Below are positions 33,191-33,897 of a stretch of 33,897 bases of DNA, piece after piece. Each line of letters starts with the position of its first letter. The stretch's first letter is position 1. Location: NCBI GenBank assembly GCA_946481295.1, contig CAMLLW010000002.1, positions 1 to 33,897 of the forward strand. Direction: 5' to 3'. The stretch is from an uncultured Clostridia bacterium (GTDB lineage: Bacteria; Bacillota; Clostridia; Lachnospirales; UBA5962). A program made the translations under genes and the position numbers. The notes beneath the pieces were generated by a model. That model searched no databases. It was not told the origin of the DNA and was given only the letters and a program-made list of their open reading frames with translations.

Positions 33191-33826
33191 CTAAATTTTA
33201 TCATGTAAGTTTACTTTAGTCAAGCCTTCTCGTTTTATTCTATTTATTATTTTTTTTCTTGCTCGTTGTATTGCATTATCTACAGCTTTTTGATTCTTAT
33301 GAATAATATTAGATATCTCTGAATATGTATTACCTTCTAAATGTAGATAAAAAACCTGCTTTTCTATTTTGGATAATGTTTTATTAATTACAAAATATAT
33401 GTAATCTATAATTTCTTGATATATAAATATTAATTCAGGATTATATATATATTTATTTTCTTCTTTATAATTTAAATTACTTAAAGATATAGAATTATTA
33501 AGGGGTTCATGTTTTTTTCTAGAAGCTAATTTTATGGCAGTATATATTTGTCTACTAATACATAATTCTGCAAAAGTTGCAAATTTAACACCTTTATTAG
33601 GATCAAATTCTCTAATTGCCTTATATAATCCTATCATACCTTCTTGAATAATATCTTCATTATCTGCTCCAAAAATAAAATATATTCTAGATTTTATTAA
33701 TATAGATTTTTTATACTTATTTATAATAAAATCTTGAGCTTTAGAATCCCCTTTAAATATATATTCTATAATTTGTTCATCTGAAATATCATTATAATTT
33801 ATATTTTGCAGTGAAAATTTATCCAA
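33191..33826 (-). CDS. sigH: RNA polymerase sigma-H factor
   Basis: A 211-residue sigma factor for early sporulation and transition-phase genes (spo0A among them in known species). Region 2 shows GDSKAQDFIINKYK, NEDIIQEGMIGLYKAIREFDPNKGVKFATFAELCISRQI; region 4 shows LSKIEKQVFYLHLEGNTYSEISNIIHKNQKAVDNAIQRARKK. The start is TTG, with GGGGA about 11 bases upstream, at the spot where the SigH family begins. It follows the preceding gene by 6 bases, so they are likely cotranscribed. The usual next genes rpmG, secE and nusG are not downstream; tRNA-Thr and spoIIID are. Confidence 0.96.
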   Translation of the reverse strand: MDKFSLQNINYNDISDEQIIEYIFKGDSKAQDFIINKYKKSILIKSRIYFIFGADNEDIIQEGMIGLYKAIREFDPNKGVKFATFAELCISRQIYTAIKLASRKKHEPLNNSISLSNLNYKEENKYIYNPELIFIYQEIIDYIYFVINKTLSKIEKQVFYLHLEGNTYSEISNIIHKNQKAVDNAIQRARKKIINRIKREGLTKVNLHDKI

Positions 33827-33832
33827 AATAAA

Positions 33833-33897
33833 CTATTCCCCTTTTTGCATTCTCATATTTTCTAACATTTTAGCAGTTTTAAAATCTAAATTACTGA
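33833..33897 (-). CDS. 3' end of the gene upstream of sigH (partial)
   Basis: The last about 20 codons of a minus-strand gene run off the right edge, reading SNLDFKTAKMLENMRMQKGE and then TAG. In Clostridia the gene just before sigH is often the NYN-domain nuclease YacP/Rae1, and a tail of the type 'LEKMR' would suit it, but this fragment is too short to prove that. Confidence 0.55.
   Translation of the reverse strand, partial: SNLDFKTAKMLENMRMQKGE

Overview
The window is very AT-rich chromosomal DNA from an endospore-forming member of the Clostridia. The evidence is the set of sporulation genes (spo0A, sigH, spoIIID, spoIVFB, a SpoIVFA-like gene, a SpoIID/LytB protein), the lysine/asparagine/isoleucine-rich proteins, the strong AGGAGG-type ribosome binding sites and the frequent TTG start codons. 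I cannot name the genus with confidence. I see no phage, insertion sequence or CRISPR array. Most genes are ordinary housekeeping and sporulation loci.

Left part (1-7660): an ABC export operon of the MacAB/YknXYZ type, read on the minus strand as adaptor, ATPase, permease 1, permease 2, then a terminator. A second, decayed copy of the same operon lies downstream of it. In that copy the adaptor is rubble, and the ATPase has lost its Walker A, Q-loop and signature. The promoter is intact, and the permease stays open with no indel for 988 bp up to the window edge.

Middle part (8140-19983): tRNA-Arg; guaB-guaA (GMP synthesis) behind a guanine-type purine riboswitch; comEC-holA; an AzgA/PbuG-type purine permease; and a comEA - response regulator - sensor kinase - GerMN-domain cluster. 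GuaB lacks its CBS regulatory domain.

Right part (20134-33897): a DD-carboxypeptidase convergent with a SpoIID/LytB lipoprotein, a probable 6S RNA, class II aldolase, a duplicated tRNA-Gly/tRNA-Gln pair, and the group spoIVFA-spoIVFB-rng. Then come a CYTH protein, spo0A, a PAP2 phosphatase, a soluble orphan histidine kinase, spoIIID, tRNA-Thr, sigH and the tail of one more gene.

The functional themes are purine supply (guaBA, the purine permease, the riboswitch), DNA uptake (comEA, comEC) and sporulation control. SigH and Spo0A act at entry to sporulation, SpoIIID in the mother cell, and SpoIVFA/FB at the sigma-K checkpoint. The most unusual signals are (1) a SpoIVFA-like gene split in two at a dnaX-type A AAA AAG slippery heptamer directly followed by a stop, (2) the decayed operon copy with its preserved promoter and permease, and (3) the guaB riboswitch, whose P1 strand can switch into a long downstream hairpin.
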